NCBI RefSeq assembly: GCF_019279795.1
Contig: NC_056732.1
Span: 1,077,619,083 to 1,077,683,082, forward strand
DNA from: Protopterus annectens
Taxonomy: Eukaryota > Chordata > Ceratodontiformes > Protopteridae
Reading direction: 5' to 3'
DNA: 64,000 bases
In this document: positions 42,849 through 54,493 of the stretch, piece by piece
How the letters are laid out: each line of letters opens with the position of its first letter
How positions within the stretch are numbered: the stretch's first letter is position 1
Notes under the pieces: model-generated
Databases searched by the model: none
Told to the model about the DNA's origin: nothing
What the model saw: the letters and a program-made list of their open reading frames with translations, nothing else
Position numbers and translations under genes: made by a program

Positions 42849-43495
42849 TTTGAAGGGGAAAACAGTGGAACAAGCTGATAATTTCAAGTACCTGAAGGGT
42901 GGTTGAGGGGAAGAGAAGCCTGAATGTGGAGGTCAAAGCTAGAATTAAGGGGGCTGCAGACAACTAACACATAGTGTCAGAGGTGGTGTATGATAGAAAC
43001 ATGCCAAAGAAGCTGAAAAGTAAGGTGTACAAAACAGTAGTGCAACCAGTACTTCTGTATGGCACAGAAACATGGGCATTGAAAGCAGAACAGTTGAGGA
43101 AATTAGAGGTGAATGAGGTGAAGTGCTTGAGATGAGAGGTAGGTTGCATACAATGAGACAGACTAAGAAATGAGGACATCAGTGCAGAAGTCCAAGTAAC
43201 TCCAGTTGCAGAGAAGGTCAAAGAGAACAAATCTTGGATGGTTGGGCACATGTCCCGGAAATCAGAAGGCAATCTGATGAAGAATATTTGGGACAGACCA
43301 GAAGAAGGCAAGATAAAGCAAGGCTATCCAACAAAAAGATGGATAGATTGTGTGAAAGAAGGCTTGCAACAGTCAGGCATGACTGTATAAGATGGCATTA
43401 GAGCAGCATTGAATTGAGAGAAATGGTGACAGTTAACACGATACCCCAGCCCCATGTAGAAAATGGTTAAAGTGATGACAGTGATGATGATGATA
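42849..43495 (+). mobile_element. RTE-like LINE 3' fragment (copy B)
   Basis: Plus-strand counterpart of copy A at 20430-21150. Encodes FKYLKG-like sequence, VYKTVVQPVLLYGTETWALK, AEQLRKLEVNEVKCLR, then ENKSWMVGHMSRKSEGNLMK and GYPTKRWIDCVKEGLQQSGM. It finishes with ATGATGACAGTGATGATGAT (about 43470-43490), the RTE-type simple tail. Stops are present. 5'-truncated at about 42849. Confidence 0.87.
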
Positions 43496-44488
43496 TGCAT
43501 AAACACAAAGATCTATATAATTTGGTTAAAAACTCATTTTAATGAAAGTTTATTCACAAACTTTTGTACTTCTGCATGAAGAACATATATGACTATATTT
43601 GACTGCATTTATTTTTATATGTAACTGTAACATATATGCAGTTAAATTTGCATATAATATATGTATACATTATGTTTACTTTGTGTGGTGCAGACCTCTT
43701 AACCAAATAACAAATGATAATGTGTGATGAATAATACTCTTTCAGATTTTCCATAGTGGTGCACAACAGCTCCAGAATATCAGTGAAGTATTAATTCACG
43801 TGGTCATTACCCTGCTGACATTCATGTTTCTTGTATATTTCTTATTGCCTAACACTTGAGGCCTTGGTGCAGTCATCTCTAAAGTATCACAGCTTTTGGG
43901 TCCTGAACTAGTGGATACGTTTGATGTGCTCCAGAAAATTCGCATCAAACTGAATAACTGAATGTCTGATACTCTTCTGCACTTTCCTGGGATTCTGTCC
44001 TTCACAACCTTTGTATTCTTAATAGCCTTTCACAGTTTAAGGATAGACTGAGCAGGTGTTTCCTTTCTTTTGCAGTCTGTTTGCTTCTGTAATCGACTTC
44101 TGTGCTTTAATTAATATGCCTGCATATCTGTTCTTACCTTAACGTCATACCTCTATAGTCTCTGCAGAGTGATAAATGAGAGAACTTGTTGAATATGGCT
44201 AACAGTTGTATTTAAAGTTTCACTGCCACGGGAGTTCTGTAGTATTTGTAGTAACATCAATTCCATGGTTACTGTACGTCACACATGCACATGCCCAATA
44301 AACTTCCCCAGGAAATCGAAGCTAGAATGCACTGTCAAGAAATTACGGCTCACTTTTAGAATCTTTAGTTAGTTCACCACTTGTTTGTGAATCAGTGAGT
44401 GGAATGAACCAGCCATGCAAGTTGAAATGTATCCTTGCAGTACACAACAATTTTTACAGTTGAGTTATGTCCTAGACCTTGCTGCAAA
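43496..44488. other. Unannotated spacer
   Basis: Nothing recognised on either strand. Confidence 0.45.
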
Positions 44489-44566
<78 letters not shown>

Positions 44567-44574
44567 ACACACAC
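44489..44574. repeat. (CA)n microsatellite
   Basis: About 42 CA units with a single ATAC interruption near 44561. ORFs across it are artefacts. Confidence 0.98.
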
Positions 44575-44892
44575 ATCTTGCTGCCTGGACAAAGGTGTAC
44601 TGAAAACTCAAGTAAGATGCCCAGTAACAGCATTGTTTCATTAGCATCACATTTATCCTGGGTTTCAAAGGATGGAAAAAAAATCAAATATTAGGTAAAT
44701 AATTTGGCAGAAGACTAGGATGTGGTTTTAGACTAGCAGTTGTGTATGTTACCACTTCTTGTTTTGAGGGTGATAAAATATGGGAATATTTGATTTTGTG
44801 GAATGATCTAATTTAGAGAGTTAATGATTTATCTTTAATAGAACATTTCATTACTTTTTAAGAACACAGTAGCAATTTTGCACCTTGTTTCT

Positions 44893-45492
44893 CATGCCAG
44901 AAAAACTGCATATGCAGGTGCAGTAGGAGGCTGTTGCCACGGAAATTGTACACGTGGATGTGATAGGAGGCTGGTACCAGAGATTGTACATGTGGGTACA
45001 GTAGGAAGCTTATGCCACAGAAACTCTGCATGCAGGTCCAGTTGGAGAGTCATGCCACTGAGACAGTATACGTAGGTAGAGTAGGATGCTAATGACACAA
45101 ACTATACATGCAGATACAGTAGGAATTACATGCCACAAAGACTGTACATGGGAATGTGACAGGAGGCTCATGACAGAGAGTCTGTAAATGTGGGTATTAT
45201 AGGAGGCTCATGCCACAGAGACTGTGCATGTGGTTACAACAGGAGGCTCATGCCACAGAGACTCTACATGCAGGTACAGTGGAAGACTCATGTCACAGAG
45301 ATTGTACATGCAGGCAGAGTGGGGAGGCTAATGCCACAGAAGCTGTTCATACAGTTACACTGGAATATTTATGCCACAGAAACTGTACATGCAGGTACAG
45401 TAGGAGGCTGATGCCACAGAGGCTGTACACCCAGGTGTGACAGAAAGCTCATGCCACAGAGACTGTACACAAAGGTATGACAGGAGGCTTAA
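44893..45492. repeat. 40-bp minisatellite, ~15 units
   Basis: About fifteen imperfect units of 38-42 bp, each starting TGCCACAGAGACTGTACATG and ending CAGTAGGAGGCTCA or similar. The most conserved units are in the second half (about 45200-45460). Units diverge by roughly 10-30%, so the array is not freshly amplified. No coding frame persists because the unit is not a multiple of three. Confidence 0.95.
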
Positions 45493-45801
45493 TGATGAGC
45501 TCACTCCACAGAGAATATGACTGAGAGACTCCCCTAAATGTTTGGTGGTACTCCAGTGCCACCCAGACATAATAAGGTGGTGTGATGCACAGTTACTTTG
45601 ACACTGTAACCTGTAGTACATTTCTTTACACAGCAGGAACTATGTGAAGTAATTTATAAGGGTTTCTGACCTCAGTGCACTACAGTGGGTGAGCGTTTGG
45701 TTTATGTATAGCTACCCAGATTATACAAGAGACATCAATATGACACAAAAGACACCTTATTTGCTTCACCTAATCAGTAGAGTAAGTGTATGTAAGTGCG
45801 T

Positions 45802-45804
<3 letters not shown>

Positions 45805-45862
<58 letters not shown>
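45805..45862. repeat. (GT)n microsatellite
   Basis: About 28 uninterrupted GT units. Confidence 0.97.
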
Positions 45863-45864
<2 letters not shown>

Positions 45865-47029
45865 GGCACCTACTTTTAGGTCACTCCAACTCCTGTACCC
45901 TCAGTCATACTTACTGCTCACAGTTTCTGTACTGACTGGCTAAGATACCAGTTGTTGTATTACAGTTATAATGCTATGAGATGGAAGCCCTCAGGTCATG
46001 GAAGACAAAGACAGTAAGATGGGAAGAAATGAATAGGTGTTAGGAAGTATGTTTTGAAAAAAAGAATACAAGAAAGAGCTTGTAGATGGGAGGAATTAGG
46101 TGTTAGTGTTATTGTCAGTACAGACAAGCTGTATGTCACAAGAGGAGTGGCATTATCAGAAGTAAAAGAGAAATTAGTATTCCTAATTTAGATTCTAGTC
46201 ACTGTGCAGTGACAGACCTAGAAGTGCTTATGATAATTAATTGCCAGTTTTTAAAATGTACCTAAAGATTACTCAGGTTTGATAGCTAGTGGAAGGGAAG
46301 TTGCTGGTGTTCAGCACTGAGCTACAGAATAAGAATCCCAAAGACTGCTTCATTGTGGAACATAACCATTTGATGAATATTAATTATTGTAGAACTCCTG
46401 TACCACTATGTGCCAGGACGAGATGTTGTGCTGCCATGGACCAGAGTTCTGATACTGCAGCTTATGTGGCAAAGTTGCTTAGCAAGCAAGTCATCCAGGC
46501 AGATGTGAAAATAGGACCTAAAAACGAATTGTGTAGCACACTTGCTAATTTTGTTATACGGGCACTTTCTAGTTTACTGCACACATGGCATGGTCCTACT
46601 TAGTTAAAACTATCCTAGCAGGTAATTTTTTTTTTTTAATAGCTCCATTCTCTTATATTCTGATTCTTCATTTTGTCACTAAATCCTTGTATCTTCTTTA
46701 TACCATCTGGGCTTATTGGTGCTATCAACGCATGGAGAAGCTAAAAGCTTTGCTCTCCATGTTAATATCTTTCCTCATTCCTAAAATCACCTATTGCTAT
46801 CCCTTACCATCTCACCAGCTTAAATTGTTGGTGTGTCTGTAACTAATTGGTGTCATTTCACTCATGCAGCCATTACATTTGTTTGATTACTAGACTCTTG
46901 TTGACTTGTTATGACCTCTAATATGGGTACTATATTTCCTCTTACAACAGGCTCAACAGTCCTCTACTGGGTATCTTTATCTGTAGGAATACCTTGCTAT
47001 AACATGATTCCAGTTCCTTACATAAGTTC
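45863..47029. other. Unannotated spacer
   Basis: No recognised features. A T-run lies near 46627. Confidence 0.45.
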
Positions 47030-47498
47030 ATAGGTGTGTACTAGGCTAATGGCCCTGTGGCGTTTACAAGCCTAGCCATAGGATTACCCCGGCATACTGC
47101 CACCCGACCATAGTTCCCAGTGCCTCTGTCGAACAGAGCCACTGGAGTTATCCCCAGGGTGAATTTTCCGTTTCCCATCCACTCATCAAGATTTCTCTTG
47201 AAGAGGGTCAGTGAGGTGCTCTGCTTGACATGTATGGGAAGTCTGTTCCATAGCATGGGCAGTCTCTGGGTTATGAACCTGTCTCTCCAGCATGTTCTGT
47301 TAATTGTGGTAATGAGGCTGAGGTTTCTGGACCGTGTGGTGTGGAGGGATTAGGATTTCTTTAGATGTAGCATTTCTAACAGAGCTGGGTCAGACATGGC
47401 TTTGTAAGCCAAGCAGAGATCACCTCTAAGTAGGCGATATGAGACAGAGAATAGTTGGAGTTTTTTGAGTCTGTCCATATAGGACAAGTGTTTAAGGC

Positions 47499-48020
47499 CT
47501 AGGATCCTCTTTGTGAGATACTTTTGCAGCCTCTACAGTTGTTGCAGGTGTCTCGTGAGGTACATGCATTGATTGACCTAATGAGGGAAGAGTAGAGGGA
47601 GACAATGACCTCTTTATTCCTGGGTGCAAAACCCTTAGTAATGAGATGTGCCACATAGAAGGACTTTCTGACCACAGTGGCAATGTGGTGATGAAAAGAG
47701 AGGTTGCTGTCAACCTGTGTACCCAGATCTCTTATAACGCCTTCTGTGTTCAGTGGACTACCATCAATGTGGTAATTCATGGGAACCATTTTTTTTCCAA
47801 AGGGGATGACGACACATTTTTTGGCATTGAGCTTAAGGCCATGGTTGTGACACCAGTTTTTTGTCACAGTGGGGTCATTCTGTAGGATGTCAACATCACT
47901 TGGGTAGTTAATAATAGCTCCCAACTTGCAATTGTCTGCGAACTTTGTCAGCCAGAGTCTCTTTGTGTTGGCCTGGACTTCAGAGAAGTAGATACCAAAC
48001 AGAAGAGGACCCAGGACCAA
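47499..48020 (-). pseudogene. CR1-like RT, C-terminal half
   Basis: VLGPLLFGIYFSEVQ, then KFADNCKLGAIIN, in which the ADD box reads ADN (second catalytic Asp replaced by Asn). It continues HNHGLKLNAKKCVVIPFG, VIRDLGTQVDSNLSFHHH and VVRKSFYVAHLITKGF. Together with 48168-48590 it makes most of the RT. The frame break and altered active site show that it is inactive. Confidence 0.9.
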
Positions 48021-48167
48021 AACCTGTGGGACTCCACTCGTGACTAATCAGCAGTCTGACTTGCAGTGAGCTACTTTCACATTGTGGGTTCTATCTGTGA
48101 GCCAGTTTGCACCCCACCTAGTGATATAGGGGCTGATGCCAAGCTTAGTGAGTTTTTCTATGATTCC

Positions 48168-48590
48168 TTAGTGGGGAATGGTATCAGACATCTTGGCTAG
48201 ATCAAGGTAGGCTGTATGAACCACCTTGCCTTTATCCACAGCTCTGATGACTGACTCAAAGAAGTCAACCAAGTTGAGCAGGCATGATCTACCCTTCACA
48301 AAACCAAACTGTGAGGGATCCAGAGTTTGGAGATTCCCTATATCCTTGTTTATTAGGTCCATGATGATGTGTTCCATAGCTTTGCATATCAGACTCGTCA
48401 GTCTAATGGGGCGATAGTTCCTAGGGTCTGTAGTTGCTCCTCCTTTGTGGAGAGGGATGACTATAGCAGTGCGCCATTCAGCAGGGACAAAGCCTGAGGT
48501 GAGGCTGTGATTGAAGAGGGCACACAGGTGAGGTGCCAGTTCACTCTGTAGTTCATGTAGAACACAACCAGGGATATTGTCCAGTCCCAT
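48168..48590 (-). pseudogene. CR1-like RT, N-terminal half
   Basis: Open frame containing MGLDNIPGCVLHELQSELAP, SLTSGFVPAEWRTAIVIPLH, NYRPIRLTSLICKAMEHI and QFGFVKGRSCLLNLVDFFE, and ending in HTAYLDLAKMSDTIPH, the first catalytic palm block (YLDLAKAFD type, with the Asp still present in YLDLA). These are the classic N-terminal RT blocks of the CR1/jockey group. It ends at a stop at 48168-48170 (TAG), after which the RT continues with damage in another frame. Confidence 0.9.
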
Positions 48591-48639
48591 AGAAGCTATA
48601 TTCTTGACCTTGGACAGTGTAAGCCATAGGACATAAGTA

Positions 48640-48790
48640 TTCCTTTTCAGGGGTTAATCAATATCTGGTTAACTGTCTTGTTCAGAGTCGCACAGTAAAT
48701 ATCTGGGGATAAAAGGAATCAAACCCTGTACATTGGATTACAAGAAGAAGTTTAACAGCTTAGAGCCCCCACCCTCAGTGTTGAATGCCA
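48640..48790 (-). mobile_element. tRNA-derived SINE, (ATCAAACCCTGTAC) type
   Basis: The minus strand reads GTACAGGGTTTGATTCCTTT (box B-like GGTTTGATTCC), followed by ATCCCCAGATATTTACTGTG and GACTCTGAACAAGACAGTTA. The same block order recurs at 62305-62525 (GGTACAGGGTTTGATTCCCT; CTGTCTGACTCTAAGCCAC). Confidence 0.7.
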
Positions 48791-48906
48791 GACTGCTTTG
48801 ACTTCTGATCACTACCTCAAGTGATTTTGGGCATCTTCCCTCGTTTGTATGGATTTTATTTCTGTGTACTCCATTTTTTTTTCACAAAACATGCTAGTTA
48901 TACAAT

Positions 48907-48908
<2 letters not shown>

Positions 48909-48980
<72 letters not shown>

Positions 48981-49050
48981 ACACACACACACACACACAC
49001 ACGCGCGCACACACGCACACACACGCACACACAGAAACACACACACACAT
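48909..49050. repeat. Compound (GT)n(AC)n self-complementary tract
   Basis: About 35 GT units (48909-48978) run directly into about 36 bases-pairs-worth of AC-rich repeat with a few CG and GA interruptions (48979-49050). The two halves are reverse complements, so the tract can fold into a long hairpin. ORFs here are artefacts. Confidence 0.97.
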
Positions 49051-49469
49051 AACGTGTATAAGTGTGCATGCATTCAGAGATACAGTCAAAAGGGCAGCAA
49101 GACAAGTCTAGACACCACTTGCTCCTTGACAGTACCCATTTTACACCCCACTTCCAGAGGGGCAAAACAGCTCACAGCACAAATGAATTTGCAGATGCAC
49201 ACCCAATCAAGGTTCTTCTTGAAGAATGCAAGCATGTCACCATTTTACATGTAACAATTTGTTACAGTTGAGGCAAACGACTGGCAATGCATCTGTCTCT
49301 TCAGCATGTGCTAGTTACACATATTGGTGAAGATTTACATCCATAGTTTGTACATTTGTGGAGCAGTCTCATTGTTTGTTATTCATTAATCATTCCTTAG
49401 TTGGGATGGACAATACCTTTGTTCTCTGTAGCTGCTATATTTGTTTATTCATTGGGTATAATGGCATTT

Positions 49470-49650
49470 TAGAGCTTCTACTAACTGTGTCTGTCTTTGT
49501 AAGTTTGGAAGAAACATGAATACCTGAAGGAAACCTACACTGGTATAAGACGAATCTGAAAATTCCACATTGATATGCGATGGAGTTGAGGCTCAGATAA
49601 TAGACCCTGGGGCTGTGAGGAAGGAATAGCAAACACTGCATTGTCAATGG
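49470..49650 (-). mobile_element. Very diverged SINE core (tentative)
   Basis: Reading the plus strand, GTTTGGAAGAAACATGAATA and CCTGAAGGAAACCTACACTG resemble the reverse of the SINE core (GGAGGAAACCGGAGTACCCG and GGAGGAAACCCACGCGAACA), and TAGACCCTGGGGCTGTGAGG resembles the head. Old and uncertain. Confidence 0.45.
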
Positions 49651-50018
49651 CATTCATTTTTAGTCTTAGTAAATATTTTTTCTGCATTTTCTACTCAACC
49701 AAAGAGTACTGCTTATTACTCTTTTAATTTTCTATTCCTGCCTGTGTTTGTTTGTCTTTTGTTTTCTTTCTTGTCTTCTGCTCTATGTTTTGCATTCAGT
49801 TTGTTTTTGTTTTATTTAACTGGATAAGTGGGCTGGTCCTTATATCCTTTTTGGCCATGACTTGGTCTTCAGGTATAAGGTTAAAGATTATATATATTGG
49901 ACAAGTTACCTTTTCCCTTTCGCATTAACTAGTCCCCTCCCACCTCTCTTGACTTCAGGCTAGACACATCATTAGGTGTTACCTTAGTAATTGACATCCC
50001 ATTTTCCAACAGATATTA

Positions 50019-51860
50019 GTGATTTGTAGATGCGTTTTTCTTCTGACAAGCCATTTTATACATCTTAGAGTGATTGCTGAAATATCAAAAGTATATATGG
50101 AGGTAGAAAGATTGTATATAAGGCGTAATAAAAGAGAATATCAAAGTTTAGTTAAGAAATTTGACACAGTATTGAAAGTGGGAGTTTTAGAATATTTAAA
50201 GAAATGTGAAAGCTATTTGCAGGAAGCACAGGAAAGATTAAAGCTGGGATTCCTAGACAAATGCCATGTACTTGTGCACCACTTTTATTTGGATGTTCAC
50301 TGTATGGAATGGCTCACAACTAAGAAGACATGCCTTTCACATTGTCTTAGAATCACGTGCTTATTAATGCTGTGTTATCCTCTACTCATCTGTAAATCCC
50401 AGCCTAGGAGTTTGCAATTTATACAGAGGTATTTGAAAGGAAAGAAACTTTTTGGCAACATTTGTAGGAAAAGAAGAGGGTATAATAAGAGAAAATATAT
50501 GTAGAAAAAGCTCAGAAGTTATGTAAATGAAGTAGAATTATAGAAGAATTGTTGATTTATATGAAAAATATATGTGAAGTAAATTCACCTGTAATCCAAA
50601 GAACGTAAGAAAGGTTTCAAATGACATGTTGGAGAAGAATAACCCTACAGAAAATGGATATGGTATTGAAACAAGTTCTCGAAATCTGTTCTCTAAATTG
50701 ATGGGTTAGATTACAGGTTTTACAAAATATGAGAAATGAGGAAAGGCAGATGCTTTTTAAAAGGTTTGAACAAATGGAAAGCTGGTATTGTAGATAAATA
50801 CATGTGAAGTATTTGTGAGATTTGTATGAACAAAAATGGTTGGGCAGGTATGGTGAAATGGAAAGAAGTTGTTATTAAATAATGTAGATTATAAAATAAT
50901 TATGGAGAAGTTACAAAAAAGATTTGAAGTGATGTTATATGATAGTATAGTAGATGGAATAAATGGTGCAAATAGAAAAGTAAGGAAATAATAATAATTT
51001 ATAAAAAAGATGGCAAATAGTATGTTGTATAAAAGTGAAGAAGCTAAGTTAGTTGCTTGTGGTATGACAAAGCCCCTTGGCAACATTTTGCATGAGCAGC
51101 CGTAGAATATTTGAAGGAGTTATTGTGTGTATGACAAAACTGTAAAACTGTTACAAACAGCAGGTAGCAGGGGACCAGTAAAAATTTAGTGAATGGATGG
51201 CTATGTGAAGAGATGTCTGAAAAGAGAGGCAGGAATGTGAATGTTAAATGATACTGTTCTCTTTTCTATGGCAGTGAATGTCATTGCAGTGAATATTTCA
51301 AGCATGTTAAGCAGTGCAGAGATGATATTGTAGGAAGTTCTGCTGTATGTCATATGCAAATGATATAGTCATATCGGTTAAGGAAGCAGTTTAATGATAG
51401 AAACGATAGCAAGAGTAGAATATTTATTAAGGCTATCAGAGTAGTTTGAATAAAGAAAAATGTAAAGGTCTAAGTGAAAAAGTAACATTGGAGGTATTTA
51501 TTTCTGTGTGACTGAAATGACAGTGTTCATTGTTTGACTTGGTGAAAATGAAGAATAGGAGAATATATTTATAGGATAGTAAGTACATAAATATGTTATG
51601 AGTGACATTTCGATTTAAAAACGGTCCACTTATTGAATTCTATGATAGTAGGAAAGTTAATTTTTGGAGAGAGTGTTTATATGTTTCTGTCCGAAAAAAG
51701 GGTGAATTATTGCAAACTGGATTGTTCTTCAGTTTGGGTTTCAAAGATGAATTCCACAAAGAGAGAGATGGGATTTTATATTATAAAAGTTGAAAAAGGA
51801 AGTTTTTTTTTAATAAAATTGATTGTACATGTTGGATCTTTAGATATATTTGAGCCTTAA
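50019..51860 (+). pseudogene. Possible ancient non-LTR RT fossil
   Basis: AT-rich, Lys- and Ile-biased sequence with many stops. Near 51170-51260, TCTGAAAAGAGAGGCAGGAA precedes LFSMAVNVIAVNIS, which could be a worn CPLSPLLFSxAIN RT block. About 120 bases later CATATGCAAATGATATAGTC reads SYANDIV, close to the YADDIVI box. The spacing fits an RT palm. The ORF at 50019-50504 may be part of its N-terminal region but has no motif I can name. Clade unknown; the whole call is weak. Confidence 0.35.
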
Positions 51861-52218
51861 GTATATAAAATACCAAAAACAAAGTGTGATGGTCCAGTTA
51901 TTGTGTAATAAGCATACTTCTGTGGGGCAGTAATGAAATTACAAAAAATAAAAGAGGCTGATGATGGCCTTATTGAATATCAAGGGGAGATTTTATTATG
52001 GAAGTTAAACACTAAAGTAATACAACATGAAATAAAACTCTCTGGCAGTTGGAACAGGATTAAGGATCTGAGTTGTTAATGCTACTTCCAGTGGTTTAGT
52101 GATTGAGTCCCTCAGCCCTCATTTGCCTATTTTATGACCTTGAGAAAGTCAGTTAACCAGACAGAGCTTTGGGACAATTGGAATGTTTACCTATATGTAC
52201 AACGAAGCACCAGAAGAT

Positions 52219-52374
52219 ATAAAAATACCACAAAGGAGACAGGAGCAACAGCCTCGGAAAAAAGCAGAATCTTTAATAGATCTTAGCACCTAAGCTGACA
52301 AGCCTTCAAGAGATTATTAAAGATTCTGCTTTTTTTAGAGGCTGCTGTTCCTGTCTCCTTAATGGAATTTTTAT
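52219..52374. repeat. 60-bp-arm inverted repeat
   Basis: The left arm 52219-52278 and right arm 52315-52374 are near-perfect reverse complements (GGAGACAGGAGCAACAGCCT against AGGCTGCTGTTCCTGTCTCC) around a 36-bp spacer. No CTGANGA core in the spacer and no clear target duplication. It resembles the other foldbacks in overall form only. Confidence 0.9.
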
Positions 52375-53491
52375 CTAGGCTCCTTAATTAATTGTCTCCT
52401 GGACTGTGTATCTAGTAGCTACCTATGACCACATGAAGCTGTTATGACTGAAATTTTTTAGATACAACCTTGGGAAAATCTAAGGGAAGAAGTTAAGAAT
52501 ATTGTAAATAATACAACAAAGGATTTAAAGGTATGAAACAAAGTCTGTATTTCTTATGGAGGTTTACAGTGAAGATAAACTTCCTTATAAATGACCTATG
52601 ATGTATGCAGCTATGATGAGGCTGTGCCTCATACATGGAACAGAAAAGCACCTTCATGTGTATTTGTAGTATGTGAAAGAGAAAATATGTGGGAAAAAAT
52701 GCTCAGATGAACTTAATTGCATGGAATAAAAATGTGGATGTAAGTATAATGTGTGGGAATTCCTAAATATAGTATAAAAATGTTGACAAGACTTATAAAA
52801 TTTTGTTAATAATTGTATGAGTGATATGGGAAGCACAAACTGAAGAATTGTTATGTAATGATGCTATTAAGCAATCAACATGCATTGTGAATGGCTGTTT
52901 ATACCTCCCACTTCTGTATGCCTTCAGCTGACACACCATAGCCAGCTTCTCATTTTCTTCCTTCCATTTCTTCATTTTTGATCTTTGTTTCCTTTCTTCC
53001 ATTTCTTTGTTTTCTTTACATAACATAACCCACTTTTCACCTATTTCCCCTTCTCTTTCTTCCCTTTCTTTTGCTCCTTTAAACATTACCCAACAGCTTT
53101 TTACTAATAGTATGCATAGATCTCCAGAAATATCAGATTTTTTCCACTTATTTTTTAACAATGCCTGAAATTGTCTTGCTCACATTCTTGCGTATCCTAC
53201 TGTATTGGTGTATATGAAAAAATATTTTTCTGTTTGTATTTAAGATGTTATTGCTTATGTAAATTAGTTTTGTACTGTGTTGTAATTTGTGGAGCTTTTT
53301 CCCTGGGCATCTGCTTAAAATGGGAGTTTTTCATATCCCAGTCAGACGTTTCTGCTAAACAAATGTTAAATAAATAAAATTTGTAGAAGACGTAATAAAA
53401 AAGGATTAAGAAAGAAAGAGTGGGGTAAAGTAATGTAACAGTAATATACACATTGAATAAGTGAAAGTCTGCTTTTTTGTTTTTAAATGTG

Positions 53492-53544
<53 letters not shown>

Positions 53545-54190
53545 TGGTATTTTTGCAAACAGTTGTACAACAAAGTACTTCTGCTCTTTTCATTAAATGC
53601 CATGAGATGTCTTACATCCACCTGAGCTACCACCACTTGGAGGACAACACATTTAGGAATACAGCAGCCACCTTCTGCTGTACTGCAGTGTCAACATTGG
53701 AAAATTAATCTAAGCCCCTGATATAGAATAGATCCCATAGTCTTCTGATCTTCCAGCATCATAGACAAGTATGCTACCTTTTGATCTAACACTTTAAACT
53801 CTGATGCAGGGGTTGCTAAGTATCAACATATGCTTTTTTGGTTGGACACCAAATAAATCTTTTCCAAGTATGAGGGTATTTTGGGAATAAAAGTGGGAGG
53901 CAGGCTGTGTTTGAAAATAAAGGGAGCTACTCGATTGCTAAGTGACTGATTTATGCACCAGTATGGCTTGTCAAGGATGTTTTATTTATATTTCTGAGAC
54001 CACCAAGCTGAAATACATTGCTGTGGCTGTTATTGATTTCACTTTGATCTCAGTCAACCATATGGAGCTAGGGAATAATAAGTAAATAATTTTAGAGTTG
54101 TTTTCTAGGAAAAAAAATGCATTTGAAAACAAAGGGCAGCTATGTGATCATTAATTTCTTATCTTATCACTGCAGATTGAGTCCCTGTCA
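52375..54190. other. Unannotated spacer with an (AT)n tract
   Basis: Apart from the (AT)n at 53495-53541, which is listed separately, no features. The minus strand at 52890-53150 is Glu/Lys-rich in one frame because of a GAA-rich bias; not a gene I recognise. Confidence 0.4.
53495..53541. repeat. (AT)n microsatellite
   Basis: About 23 uninterrupted AT units. Confidence 0.98.
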
Positions 54191-54493
54191 TACCTCTCAA
54201 CTGTTCAGATTTTAGCAGAATGGCCAAATTTTTGCCTCCTGTTTTTAGTCTGTTCCTCATAAAATTTGTGGTTTTCTGGCAAATCGGTGGAGCGTTGAAG
54301 TTACTATTAGTAACAGACATTTCAGTTTCACTTTATATTCTTCAGAAAATGCATGGTCACACAAAACATTTTATTCTAGCAACTTTTTAAGTTTATAAGA
54401 GCAATATTTAAAATTTGTCACTATTTTTGAGTCTTTGTCCCTCCCATTATTTTTAGCTTTTTCCAGATATCTTGTACTAAGAGATTGAGAGGT
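54191..54493 (+). mobile_element. MITE, TACCTCTCAAC family, reference copy
   Basis: 303 bp with termini TACCTCTCAACTGTTCAGAT and AAGAGATTGAGAGGTA. Both ends are clear, with TA at the outer edges. Body blocks TTTGTGGTTTTCTGGCAAAT, GACAGACATTTCAGTTTCA, GTTTATAAGAGCAATATTTA and AAATTTGTCACTATTTTTGA recur in the other copies. Non-coding. Confidence 0.88.

Larger units (their letters stand above)
47030..48625 (-). mobile_element. CR1-like LINE 3' half (copy C)
   Basis: Minus-strand RT (47499-48590 in two frames), C-terminal segment (47041-47256) and 3' UTR. The 3' end reads GGGCCATTAGCCTAGTACAC, then ACCTATGAACTTATG. It is 5'-truncated near 48625, just inside the RT. This is the best preserved coding copy of the family in the window. 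Confidence 0.9.

Noticed and set aside
44893..45492. CRISPR-like array
   Set aside because: Units are contiguous 40-bp imperfect repeats with no unique spacers, in vertebrate DNA; it is a minisatellite.
53495..53541. Origin or matrix attachment site
   Set aside because: It is a plain (AT)n microsatellite with no further support.
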